The position numbers and the translations under genes were made by a program. Of a DNA stretch of 64,000 nt, positions 50,072-57,536 are shown piece after piece. Within the stretch, counting starts at the first letter, position 1; each line of letters opens with the position of its first letter. The stretch is taken from positions 1-64,000 of the forward strand of contig NZ_MQUS01000023.1 of NCBI RefSeq assembly GCF_001953885.1, in the 5' to 3' direction. The notes below the pieces were generated by a model. The model did not search any database and was not told the origin of the DNA. It was given only the letters and a program-made list of their open reading frames with translations. Origin of the DNA: Streptomyces sp. IMTB 2501 (GTDB taxonomy: Bacteria; Actinomycetota; Actinomycetes; Streptomycetales; Streptomycetaceae).

Positions 50072-50659
50072 ATGGCCACCCGGATACCACCACTGTCGGC
50101 CCCCTATCCCGGAAAGGCCGCGGCAATACTGCGGCGCATGATGCCGAACGGGGAGGAGCCGATCGCACTCTTCCGCACCTGCGCCCGCAACCTCCCACTC
50201 GCAGAGGCGCTGCACGGCTGGGGCTCCTACCAGCTCAGCCGCCGCTTAAGCCTCGGCCTGCGAGACCGGGAGCTCGTCATCGACCGCACCTGCGCCCGGT
50301 GCGGCTGCGAGTACGAATGGGGCGTCCACGTCGCCCGCTTCGCCGATCGCGCCGGACTGACCACCCAACAGATCGCCTCCCTCACCCATGGATCCAGCGC
50401 CGACCTCTGCTGGACCGGCGAGCGCGACCGACTGCTCCTCGATACCGCCGACGCCCTGCACGACGGCCACGACATCGACGACGCACTGTGGGCCCGGCTC
50501 AGCGCCCAGTTCAGCTCCGAACAGATCCTCGACCTGCTGATGCTGTGCGGCTGGTACCACGCCATCAGCTTCACCGCCCGCGCCACCAGGCTCCCACCGG
50601 AGCCGGGCGCACCGCGGTTCGATGCCTTCCACACAACCGACTCGGAGGTTGGCCGCTGA
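50072..50659 (+). CDS. Carboxymuconolactone decarboxylase-family protein
   Basis: This 195-residue all-helical protein of the AhpD/CMD superfamily has LPLAEALHGWGSYQLSR, LSLGLRDRELVIDRTCARCGCEYEWGVHVARFADRAGL and LLLDTADALHDGHDID. The CxxC of AhpD (E..CxxC..H) is represented by CARCGCEYEWGVH, with the following Glu/His present, so a peroxidase-like or decarboxylase reaction is possible. ATG 50072 has GAGGAGG upstream. It is controlled, by position, by the divergent HxlR gene. Substrate unknown. Confidence 0.87.
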   Translation: MATRIPPLSAPYPGKAAAILRRMMPNGEEPIALFRTCARNLPLAEALHGWGSYQLSRRLSLGLRDRELVIDRTCARCGCEYEWGVHVARFADRAGLTTQQIASLTHGSSADLCWTGERDRLLLDTADALHDGHDIDDALWARLSAQFSSEQILDLLMLCGWYHAISFTARATRLPPEPGAPRFDAFHTTDSEVGR

Positions 50660-51520
50660 TGAGAGAGCGCGGCCTGCCCCCAGCCATCCCCGCGCGTGCC
50701 TGCGCGACGGCAGAGGCGGCAGCCCCTTCGCTTCCTCACCTCCGAGGGAGAACTGCCCGCGTGCGGCCACGGAACGATCGCCGCTCTGGCCTTCCTGGCC
50801 AACCGAGCCGAGGGCCGGGAGAGGTTCCCATCAGAGCCGGCACACGGCGGCGCTCGTCGTCATTCAACGGCGCCTCATCCATCACCGCTGTGATACCGGG
50901 CCACCCTCCATACATCGGAGCGTGTCCGCCCCGGCTGGGCCATACGCGAGAAGACACACCTCAAGGCCGCCTTCGCCTCCCGGCCCCATCGACCTGCGCG
51001 CCCCCACCGGGGCCGAGTGCCACCTCATCCTGCCCGCACTCGGCGACACCTCGAACACACTCGCTGCGGGTACCCGCGTCGCCTCCGTGGACATGGGGCG
51101 ACCGCGGATACTCGTTCCCGTCAGTTCCCGGTCCCCTCTCGCCACCCGCGCCCCCGACCTCGAACGGCTCCGCGCCGCCTGTGACCGCCTCGGCATGCTC
51201 GGCTGCTACGTCCACACCACGCCGACCTCCACAGGCCGCATCGCAGCCCGCATGTTCGCCCCATCGATCCGCGTCGCGGAGGACATTGCCAACGCCAACA
51301 GCACCGCCTGCCTGGCCGCACACTTCGCCGGGCGGGGCATCACCAGCATCGCCGTCGACATGGGCGACTCCCTCGGCAACCCCGCCACGATCGCCGCCAC
51401 CACACAGCACGCCCCGTCCGCCACCACCGTCCATCTGGGCGGCGCTGCCGAGGGCACGTACGGTTTCCGCCTTCCACAGCCCCGTAACGGCTGGCGGGCG
51501 GCTGGCCGCACCGACCCCGT
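50660..51520 (+). pseudogene. PhzF-family isomerase remnant
   Basis: The plus strand reads LRFLTSEGELPACGHGTIAALAFLA in one frame (near 50720-50800; the 'GE..CGHGT' motif of the PhzF/diaminopimelate-epimerase fold). From about 50985 another frame reads DLRAPTGAECHLILPALGD, then FAPSIRVAEDIANANSTACLAAHFA and EGTYGFRLPQP, the second half of the barrel. The first strands with the catalytic Glu are missing, and a shift near 50850 breaks the frame. It was an isomerase/epimerase-like enzyme in line with the CMD gene and the nitronate monooxygenase. It is now inactive. Confidence 0.68.
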
Positions 51521-51654
51521 AGAGCCCATCTGCGAACCGGCCATGAAGCGGAATCCAGACCCCGATCCCTTCCCTCCCTGGTCAGTGTCCCGGTGAGTGG
51601 CCCGAAGGCGCTCGTGTCGTCGGGAGCGCCCGAACAGGAAAGAGTGAACGCACA

Positions 51655-52653
51655 ATGAACACAAGCACGTTGACCACACCGCTGTGCCGCCTGCTGGGCA
51701 TCCGCGTGCCCGTCATCCAGGCACCCATCGGTTCAGCGGCCACGCCCGAACTGGCCGCCGCGACCTCCCGCGCGGGCGGACTGGGCACACTGGCGCTCAC
51801 CTGGACCGAGCCCCAGCAGGCCGTGGAACAGATCCGCCGGGTCCGCGAGCTGGCAGACGGCCGCCCCTTCGCCGTGAACCTGGTGCTGGACTTCCCCATC
51901 GACGACGTGATGACCGCCTGCCTGAACGAGGAGGTGCCGATCGTCTCGACCTTCTGGGGCGACCCGGGCGACCTCCCCGCACGTCTCCATGCCGCGGGCG
52001 TGCTGCACCTGCACACCGTCGGCTCCGTCGAGGCGGCCGAACGCGCGGCCGATTCCGGCGTGGACGCCATCGTGGCGCAAGGCTGGGAGGCAGGCGGCCA
52101 CGTGCGGGGCGAGGTCTCCACCCTCGCCCTGGTGCCGGCGGTGGTCGACGCGGTCGCGCCGGTGCCGGTCATCGCCGCCGGCGGCATCGCGGACGGACGC
52201 GGCCTCGCCGCCGTCCTCGCCCTCGGCGCGCAGGCAGGCTGGCTCGGCACCCGCTTCCTGACCGCACGGGAGGCCGCGACGCACGAGGTGTACCGTGCCG
52301 CCGTGCTGCGCGCGGCACCGCAGGACGCGGTCCACACCCGCTGCTTCGACGGCGGCTGGCCCGACGCACCCCACCGGTCGCTACGCAACTCCACCCTTAC
52401 GGCCTGGGAAGCAGCGGGCAGCCCCGCCGCCCCCAACCGGCCCGGCGAAGGCGTGATCGTGGCCACGGACAGCCAGGGACGCACCCACCAACGGTACGCA
52501 GACATGGTTCCGATCCCCGGGATGACCGGCGATGTCGAGGAACTGGCGCTCTACGCCGGCCAGTCGGCCGGCCTGGTCCGCGACGTCCTCACCGCAGAAC
52601 GGATCGTGGCATCCATCTGCGATCAAGCCCAGCGGATCACGTCCGGTGCCTAG
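51655..52653 (+). CDS. Nitronate monooxygenase-type FMN enzyme
   Basis: This 332-residue TIM barrel has the motifs of nitronate monooxygenases: LGIRVPVIQAPIGSAATPELAAATSRAGGLGTLAL at the start, IVAQGWEAGGHVRG (FMN/catalytic loop with His), PVIAAGGIADGRGLAAVLALGAQAGWLGTRFL (phosphate-binding end). These enzymes oxidise nitronates with FMN and O2; some relatives are enoyl reductases. ATG 51655 has a GAAAGAG site. It is followed within 10 bp by an IS5-type remnant, so the native downstream neighbour may be lost. Confidence 0.92.
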   Translation: MNTSTLTTPLCRLLGIRVPVIQAPIGSAATPELAAATSRAGGLGTLALTWTEPQQAVEQIRRVRELADGRPFAVNLVLDFPIDDVMTACLNEEVPIVSTFWGDPGDLPARLHAAGVLHLHTVGSVEAAERAADSGVDAIVAQGWEAGGHVRGEVSTLALVPAVVDAVAPVPVIAAGGIADGRGLAAVLALGAQAGWLGTRFLTAREAATHEVYRAAVLRAAPQDAVHTRCFDGGWPDAPHRSLRNSTLTAWEAAGSPAAPNRPGEGVIVATDSQGRTHQRYADMVPIPGMTGDVEELALYAGQSAGLVRDVLTAERIVASICDQAQRITSGA

Positions 52654-52654
52654 G

Positions 52655-52990
52655 ACTTGTCCGGGGCGGGGTGATCTGACGGATGCCGAGTGGGAACGGC
52701 TGCGGCCGTTCCTGCCGGTCAGCAACCGGCGGTGCGGGCGATGGCGGGATCACCGGCAGGTGATCGACGGGATTCTGCACCGGGTGCGGACCGGTGTGCG
52801 GTGGCGTGACCTGCCCGAGCGGTTCGGCCCGTGGAAGACGGTCTACGAACGCCATCGCCTGTGGTCCGCCGACGGCGCCTGGGAACGACTGGTCCAACAG
52901 GTCCAGGCCGCAGCCGATGCCCGCACCGATCTGCCCCCGACCCCCGCATCAAAGGGGGCGAATTGGCGGAAGGTCCATACCCGGCTCAGA
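52655..52990 (+). mobile_element. IS5-family transposase remnant, N-terminal part
   Basis: The frame reads DLTDAEWERLRPFLPVSNRRCGRWRDHRQVIDGILHRVRTGVRWRDLPERFGPWKTVYERHRLW ... LVQQVQAAADA, the N-terminal domain (DUF4096-like) of an IS5-type transposase. It then jumps to RTDLPPTPASKGA, skipping about 25 residues that contain the first catalytic Asp (DSTxxRAHQH), and ends. It is of the same type as the C-terminal remnant at 47715-48200 but on the other strand. Inactive. Confidence 0.8.
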
Positions 52991-53543
52991 AACTCCACCG
53001 CGTATGGGTGAAAACCCCGCCGCCCCGACCGAATCCGTACGCCGTGTCCGGGACCACTGCGAACACCACCGCGTCCCCCTTTCGGATCGCGTCCCCGATC
53101 CCGTGGAAGGTGCCCTCGGGCGACGTGATGTGCGCGCCGTACTTCGCCTCGTACGCCGCGATGACCTCCTCCAGCACCGTCGGATCGGCAGCCGGCTCGG
53201 CCCGACCCTCGACCACGAGGTCGAGCCCTTCGCTGAGCGAGTTCCTGCCGGTGGTCAGCGCGCAGTGCCGGTGATGAGCGAGGTTCCTCGCCTTCTGTTC
53301 CCCTGGGCCGGTGGAGAAGTACAACACCCCGTTGTGCAAGGCGGCGATCACGGGTGTCACATGCAGTCGGCCGTCGGGCCGCACCGTGGACACCCAGAAG
53401 ATCTCGGCGGCCGCCAGCTGCCGCTGGGCCTCGGCCCACTCCGTGGCGGTGACGCCCGGGGCACCCGGGCGGGGATTCAGCGCGGAGCTGTAGCGGGCAT
53501 CCAGCTCGGACGTGGGCTGCTTGGCGGATCCTGTTGTCGCCAT
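52986..53543 (-). CDS. PNPOx-like flavin/F420 split-barrel protein
   Basis: This 185-residue protein matches pyridoxamine 5'-phosphate oxidase-like enzymes: AAAEIFWVSTVRPDGRLHVTPVIAALHNGVLYFSTGPGEQKARNL, then HCALTTGRN and GLDLVVEGRAEP. The end GFGRGGGVFTHTRWSF matches the normal C-terminal motif (x-TRWxF), so the gene is complete although it touches the IS remnant. It may bind FMN or F420 and reduce small molecules. ATG 53543 has GGAGG 6 nt upstream. It is not closely similar to the PNPOx-like protein at 2115-2621. Confidence 0.85.
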   Translation of the reverse strand: MATTGSAKQPTSELDARYSSALNPRPGAPGVTATEWAEAQRQLAAAEIFWVSTVRPDGRLHVTPVIAALHNGVLYFSTGPGEQKARNLAHHRHCALTTGRNSLSEGLDLVVEGRAEPAADPTVLEEVIAAYEAKYGAHITSPEGTFHGIGDAIRKGDAVVFAVVPDTAYGFGRGGGVFTHTRWSF

Positions 53544-53611
53544 ACCGGCCCTCCTTCCTCTCGCCCATGAAGACAGGCCGGCCGGGCCGAAGTCATCGCC
53601 GTGCGGACCAT

Positions 53612-53836
53612 TCATCGTAGGAATGCTTGCGCGGCTACCGCCAGCCGGGCCTTCGGAACACCCGGCCGCCGAGAGGACGCTGTCCAGCAGTCCGGATCGG
53701 GCCGTCCGACGGCCCGGAACACCGCGACGGGGTCCAGGTGGTCCCGCCAGTGGGTCACCCGCCGGGCCTTGACGTTGATCATCGAGACGAAGGGGTTGTC
53801 GTAAGCATGTCCAGCGCCGACCGCTTGTCCGTGCAC
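53612..53836 (-). pseudogene. SnoaL/ketosteroid isomerase-like remnant
   Basis: AYDNPFVSMINVKARRVTHWRDHLDPVAVFRAVG is the C-terminal strand pair and helix of an NTF2-like (SnoaL) domain; the N-terminal 80 or so residues are absent. The tail after FRAVGRP is unrelated. It once was a small polar barrel enzyme or binding protein and is now too short to fold. Confidence 0.6.
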
Positions 53837-53856
53837 GGCATAGTCCGATGCGACGT

Positions 53857-53882
53857 GGGGCCGCGCTTCGGTTTGCGGCCCC
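53857..53882. terminator. Strong hairpin, probable terminator
   Basis: GGGGCCGC (53857-53864) pairs with GCGGCCCC (53875-53882) around a 10-nt loop. It lies between two remnants in a region (53837-54156) that otherwise shows no gene. Confidence 0.45.
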
Positions 53883-54156
53883 GCTTGGGTGATTCGATCG
53901 AGGAATCAGACCAGGGCGTGCAGCGAGTTCTCCACGCAGATCGTGGCCGATCTGACCTCGATGGAGCGGACGCCGGGACGATCGGGTGAACCGGCAGCGC
54001 CGAGGAACTGCTCGACCGGTCGGCCCTGCCGCTGGATCCAAGATCGAAGGACTCCGTCGGACGGCCAGACAGCGCACATGCGAAGCGCAGCGGGCCCAGA
54101 TGGCGGACCAGACCGGCGAACGCGCGGCCTGAACGGCAGCTCGCGGCTGCCGTTGC

Positions 54157-54651
54157 CTAGCGTGCAGACACGGGGAAGAGCATGCAGCTGCTCGTGGCAT
54201 GGGCGAGCAGCCGGTCCTCGGAATCGAGTAGCTCTGCTTGCGCGAGGGCGGTGCGGCGGCCGTGGTTGAGGACGGTGCCCACGGCACGGACCTTGCCGGT
54301 GTCGACGGTGATCGGGCGGAGGAATTTCACACCCAGGTCGAGGGAGGTGTAACCCGTGCCTGCCGGAAGTACGGACTGCACGGCACAGCCCGCGGCCGAG
54401 TCGAGGAGGGTGGCGTAGACGCCGCCATGGACACTGCCGATGGGGTTGTAGTGCTCCTCGCCCGGTTCCAGAGCGAAGACCGCGCGGCCGAACTCAACCT
54501 GTTCCAGGGTGAATCCGAGGGTCGCCGCGACGGGCGCGGCGGGCAGACGTCCGCCGAGCACGCTCCGCAGGAAGTCGAGACCGCTCTCCTGGCCGACGGC
54601 AGCCGCAGAGATGCTCGGATCTTGCCACTCGAACGTGCGTGACCTCGTCAT
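54157..54651 (-). CDS. PaaI-family hotdog thioesterase
   Basis: This 164-residue protein has a single hotdog fold: NPIGSVHGGVYATLLDSAAGCAVQSVLPAGTGYTSLDLGVKFLRPI, with the HGG turn and the acidic residue of the central helix (LLDSA) used for catalysis. It hydrolyses aromatic or acyl-CoA thioesters. ATG 54651 has GGAGGAAGAGG upstream. It is divergent from an HxlR gene; the 90-bp intergenic region holds inverted repeats of CTGACTTC, so thioesterase expression is probably controlled by that HxlR protein. Confidence 0.9.
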   Translation of the reverse strand: MTRSRTFEWQDPSISAAAVGQESGLDFLRSVLGGRLPAAPVAATLGFTLEQVEFGRAVFALEPGEEHYNPIGSVHGGVYATLLDSAAGCAVQSVLPAGTGYTSLDLGVKFLRPITVDTGKVRAVGTVLNHGRRTALAQAELLDSEDRLLAHATSSCMLFPVSAR

Positions 54652-54670
54652 TTGGCCTCTTCCTCCGCTA

Positions 54671-54728
54671 CTGACTTCGCTTTCTGAAGTTAGCCCTGCA
54701 GGGTTCTGGCTGTCAATGCCGAAGTCAG
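54671..54728. promoter_or_regulatory. Inverted repeats CTGACTTC / GAAGTCAG, likely HxlR operators
   Basis: CTGACTTC (54671-54678) and GAAGTCAG (54721-54728) are perfect inverted repeats, with a partial copy CTGAAGT (54684-54690) forming ACTTC-N7-GAAGT with the first. They lie between the PaaI gene (start 54651) and the HxlR gene (start 54743). Confidence 0.6.
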
Positions 54729-54742
54729 CCTACGATGACTGC

Positions 54743-55210
54743 ATGACCTGGCTGGAGACCAGTACCGAGAACTGCACGGTGCAGCGCACCCTCGACCTGA
54801 TCGGCGAGAAGTGGTCGATGTTGGTGTTGCGCGACGCCATGAACGGCGTGCGCCGTTTCGACGACTTCCGTCGGCATGTGGGACTGTCCGAGGCAGTGCT
54901 GGCGGACCGGCTGCGCAAGTTGGTCGCAGCCGACATCCTGGAGACCGTCCCGTACCGCGAGCCGGGCCACCGCAGCCGCCACGAGTACCGGCTCACCCGC
55001 AAGGGATGGGATCTGTGGCCCGTGATGATCGCCCTCAAGCAGTGGGGCGACCGCTACACCGCGGACCCGGAGGGGCCACCCTTGGAGGTACGTCACCGTG
55101 ACTGTGGTGAGCAGGTGGAAGCCGTCGTCGTCTGCACCGCCGATCACGAGCCACTCACTCCACGACAGGCATACACGCGCCCTGGTGCCGCGGCGCATGC
55201 TGTGACCTGA
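54743..55210 (+). CDS. HxlR-family transcriptional regulator (second)
   Basis: This 155-residue winged-helix protein has NCTVQRTLDLIGEKWSMLVLRDAMNGVRRFDDFRRHVGLSEAVLADRLRKLVAADILETVPY and YRLTRKGWDLWPVMIALKQWGDRY, the HxlR fold. The Cys near the N-terminus (ENCTVQRTL) is at the position of the redox-active cysteine of some HxlR sensors. Two further Cys (HRDCGEQVEAVVVCTAD) form a small C-terminal strand pair. ATG 54743 is preferred; ATG 54716 overlaps the operator region. It likely controls the divergent thioesterase and itself. Confidence 0.88.
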   Translation: MTWLETSTENCTVQRTLDLIGEKWSMLVLRDAMNGVRRFDDFRRHVGLSEAVLADRLRKLVAADILETVPYREPGHRSRHEYRLTRKGWDLWPVMIALKQWGDRYTADPEGPPLEVRHRDCGEQVEAVVVCTADHEPLTPRQAYTRPGAAAHAVT

Positions 55211-55339
55211 CGGTATCTGTGGTCCGGGCGTGGCGCCGTTCCTGGCTGTAGATGACCTGATGCAGTATCAGGTCCCGGGCGGAGACCGTACACGGCCCAG
55301 GCCCGTGTGGGCCGGGAGTCACTGCCACCGAAACGGTCA

Positions 55340-55824
55340 CGGTAGGCGCGGACAAGGCCATCACCATGCTGGTCGCCGGCAGCGAGACGACCGCCACCTC
55401 GATCTCCTGGCTCTGCCACGAGCTGAGGCGGCGGCTCGCGGTGCAGAGCCGCTTCCGCGGCGAGGTCCGCTCCGCGCTGGGCGGACGCCCGTGCGCCTAC
55501 GAGGACATCCCCTGGCTGGAGTACGTACGGCGTGTCATCCACGAAAGCACCCGCTTGCCCACGCTGACCCGGCTGCTGATGCGCCGCAGCCTGCAAGAGG
55601 TGCAGCTCGGCGGCATCAGCATCATCCCCTTCAGGTTCAGTGCAGGACGGCGGAAGCACATCGGCGACACCCTGGCGCCGTCGGGGATGACCGTCATCGT
55701 TGCCACTGTCGTCTCCCGCCGGCACGTCATCGCCGTCCGTCCCGACGAGGCCCGTGAGGCCGCCTCCTTCGCCGCGATCCCGCCCAGCCACACCTGCCCC
55801 TCGGATTCGGACCCGCGAACCTAA
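55340..55824 (+). pseudogene. Cytochrome P450 remnant with deletion and Cys-to-His change
   Basis: The frame carries the I-helix LVAGSETTATSISWLCHELRRR and K-helix region YVRRVIHESTRLPTLTRLLMRRSLQEVQLGG. It then runs directly into SIIPFRFSAGRRKHIGDTLA. In an intact P450 about 70 residues lie between 'LGG..IP' and the heme loop 'FSAGRRKCIGD'; here they are deleted, and the heme-ligand Cys reads His. The N-terminal 250 residues are also absent. It cannot bind heme normally. It was of the class with 'AGSETT' I-helices, such as terpene-oxidising P450s of streptomycetes. Confidence 0.75.
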
Positions 55825-55920
55825 GTCCGGCCTACCCTGATGTCGCCGCACAGACGGCCGCCGGTACCGCAGCGCCGTGTGTCCGTCTGCCCGCCCACCG
55901 CATCCCAGTGAGAGGCGAAC

Positions 55921-56390
55921 GTGTCCGACTACCTCTTCGACAACGTTGCCGCCGAGACGGAAGGCCGTTTCTCCGTCCTGGAGGAGCGCTACGACCCCGT
56001 ATCCACACGCCAGTTGACGCTCACCGGAGTCACCTCGGGCTGGAGGTGCCTGGAGGTGCCTGGAGGTCGGCGGTGGCGGCGGCTCGCTCGGTGACTGGCT
56101 CGGCGCGCAGGTGGGCCCGGACGGCGAAGTCACGGTCACCGATCTGGAGCCACGATGGGCGGCCTCGCGGTCACGTCCGGCTCATGTACGCCTGCTGCGG
56201 CACGACATCGTCCGTGACCCGCTGCCCGGCCGCGACTACGACCTCGTACACGCGCGGCTGGTCCTGCTGCACCTGCCCGAGCGGCTGAGTGTGCTACGGC
56301 GGCTGGTGTCGGCTCTGCGACCGGGCGGATGGCTGGTCCTGGAGGAGTTCGACTGCGGTTGGACGCCCGTACTGGCCGCCTTCTCCTGCG
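55921..56390 (+). pseudogene. SAM-dependent methyltransferase disrupted by a 10-bp tandem repeat
   Basis: It starts SDYLFDNVAAETEGRFSVLEERYDPVSTRQL and TSGWRCLEV, then loses frame at three tandem copies of a 10-bp unit (about 56039-56068). The other frame continues GGSLGDWLGAQVGPDGEVTVTDLEPRW, LRHDIVRDPLPGRDYDLVHARLVLLHLPERLSVLRRLVSALRPGGWLVLEEF, all normal class-I methyltransferase motifs. A single unit would give the motif CLEVGGGGGSL in frame, so repeat expansion caused the shift. The C-terminus is lost near 56385 by fusion to an antisense amine-oxidase fragment. Confidence 0.75.
56039..56068 (+). repeat. 10-bp tandem repeat (CTGGAGGTGC) inside the methyltransferase
   Basis: Units CTGGAGGTGC, CTGGAGGTGC, then CTGGAGGTCG. 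Two extra units relative to the expected sequence shift the frame by +2. Gain of one more unit (+30 in total) would restore it. Confidence 0.7.
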
Positions 56391-56808
56391 CACCGTCGAC
56401 CTCGCTGCCGTCGGCGAGGTAGCCGGTGGAGCTGTCGGGGTCGGTGACGACCGTCCGTGCTTTGGCCTTCCCGGCCAGTGCGGCGATCGGATTGTTGTTG
56501 ATGCCGTGGATCCATGAGGCGCCAAGGTCGAGCGGCATGTCGGCCCACTTCTCGCTGGTCCAGATGCGGCCGCCGATCCGATCGCGCGCTTCGAGGACCA
56601 CCACGTCCTCCCCCTGGTCGGCCAGGTAGCGGGCTGCGGCAAGACCGCTGATCCCGGCACCGACGACGATCACCCCTTCACTGCCGGACGAGGCCGACCT
56701 GTTCGCATCGGTCGGGCCGGCCTTGCAGGCGGACAAGGAGGTGAGAGCGGTGAGGCCGGGCAGGCCCAGGCACGCGCCCTGCAGGAAACGCCGGCGGTGC
56801 ATCGTCAT
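56385..56808 (-). pseudogene. FAD-dependent amine oxidase, N-terminal fragment
   Basis: From ATG 56808: a Tat/lipobox-like signal (MHRRRFLQGACLGLPGLTALTSLSACKAG) and the FAD Rossmann fold GVIVVGAGISGLAAARYLADQGEDVVVLEARDRIGGRIWTSE, then LDLGASWIHGINNNPIAALAG, diagnostic of flavin monoamine oxidases. The match ends after about 140 residues near GSEVDGAQEKA, where the sequence becomes the antisense of the methyltransferase. A complete enzyme has about 450 residues. So a deletion joined two convergent genes and destroyed both ends. Confidence 0.78.
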
Positions 56809-56850
56809 GTCTGCCAACCGATCTGCGATCTGACGCGGGCTCTTGCGGGC

Positions 56851-57351
56851 ATGCCGATGAACGCTCCATCGCGTTCGATGGTCTGCCCGCAGGCGAAGGA
56901 ACTGCGCAGGCTCCAGTCACACCCCCGATCCGGCCGGGGACAAGCGCTGGACTCGGCCATCCTGGTCCTCGCCAAGGACCGGGCGGCGTCCATGCCGGTC
57001 ATCGCCACATGCGCGGGCATCAGCCGGGGGAGCCTGGTCCGTCTGTTCCCCACCCGCAAGCTCCTGGTGCAGGCCATGGCCGAGAAGATCCTGGACGACT
57101 GCGACCGGGTCCTGACCACCCAGGCCGAGGCCGATACCGTGCCCACGGAGCAGGTACCGGCCGCGCTGATCGCCGAGTACACGCCGTTCGCCCAACTGTG
57201 GAACCTGGTCTACATCGAGCCCGAGGTCTCGGGTCTGCCCGAGGCCGGCACGCGGGCCAAGGCGATCTTCATCCGGGCCCTCAAGCTCATGGAACGCGGC
57301 CAGAACTCGGGGCTGTTGTGTAAGGACATGCCGGGTACCTGGCTGGCCTAG
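56851..57351 (+). pseudogene. TetR-family regulator with premature stop
   Basis: The frame encodes an incomplete TetR HTH (ALDSAILVLAKDRAASMPVIATCAGISRGSLVRLFPTRKLLVQAMAEKIL) and a ligand domain reaching MPGTWLA, where TAG (57349-57351) ends it. The same frame continues TFCGSAETAWELASKATRVP, which is what the normal family C-terminus looks like, so the TAG is probably a CAG-to-TAG nonsense mutation. The first HTH helix is also poorly conserved. DNA binding may persist, but dimerisation would be affected. Confidence 0.55.
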
Positions 57352-57536
57352 ACGTTCTGCGGCTCGGCCGAGACCGCGTGGGAGCTGGCCTCGAAGGCCA
57401 CACGGGTGCCCGTCAGGCCCCGGACTGGCGCCCGTCCCCGCCTGCTCTGCGACCCGCCGATCCGCAGTGGTGGCGATCGGCCCGTCGAGGTCGCACCGTA
57501 AGCTGCGCCGGGGTTCTGATGCACGGGAGGCGTGAA

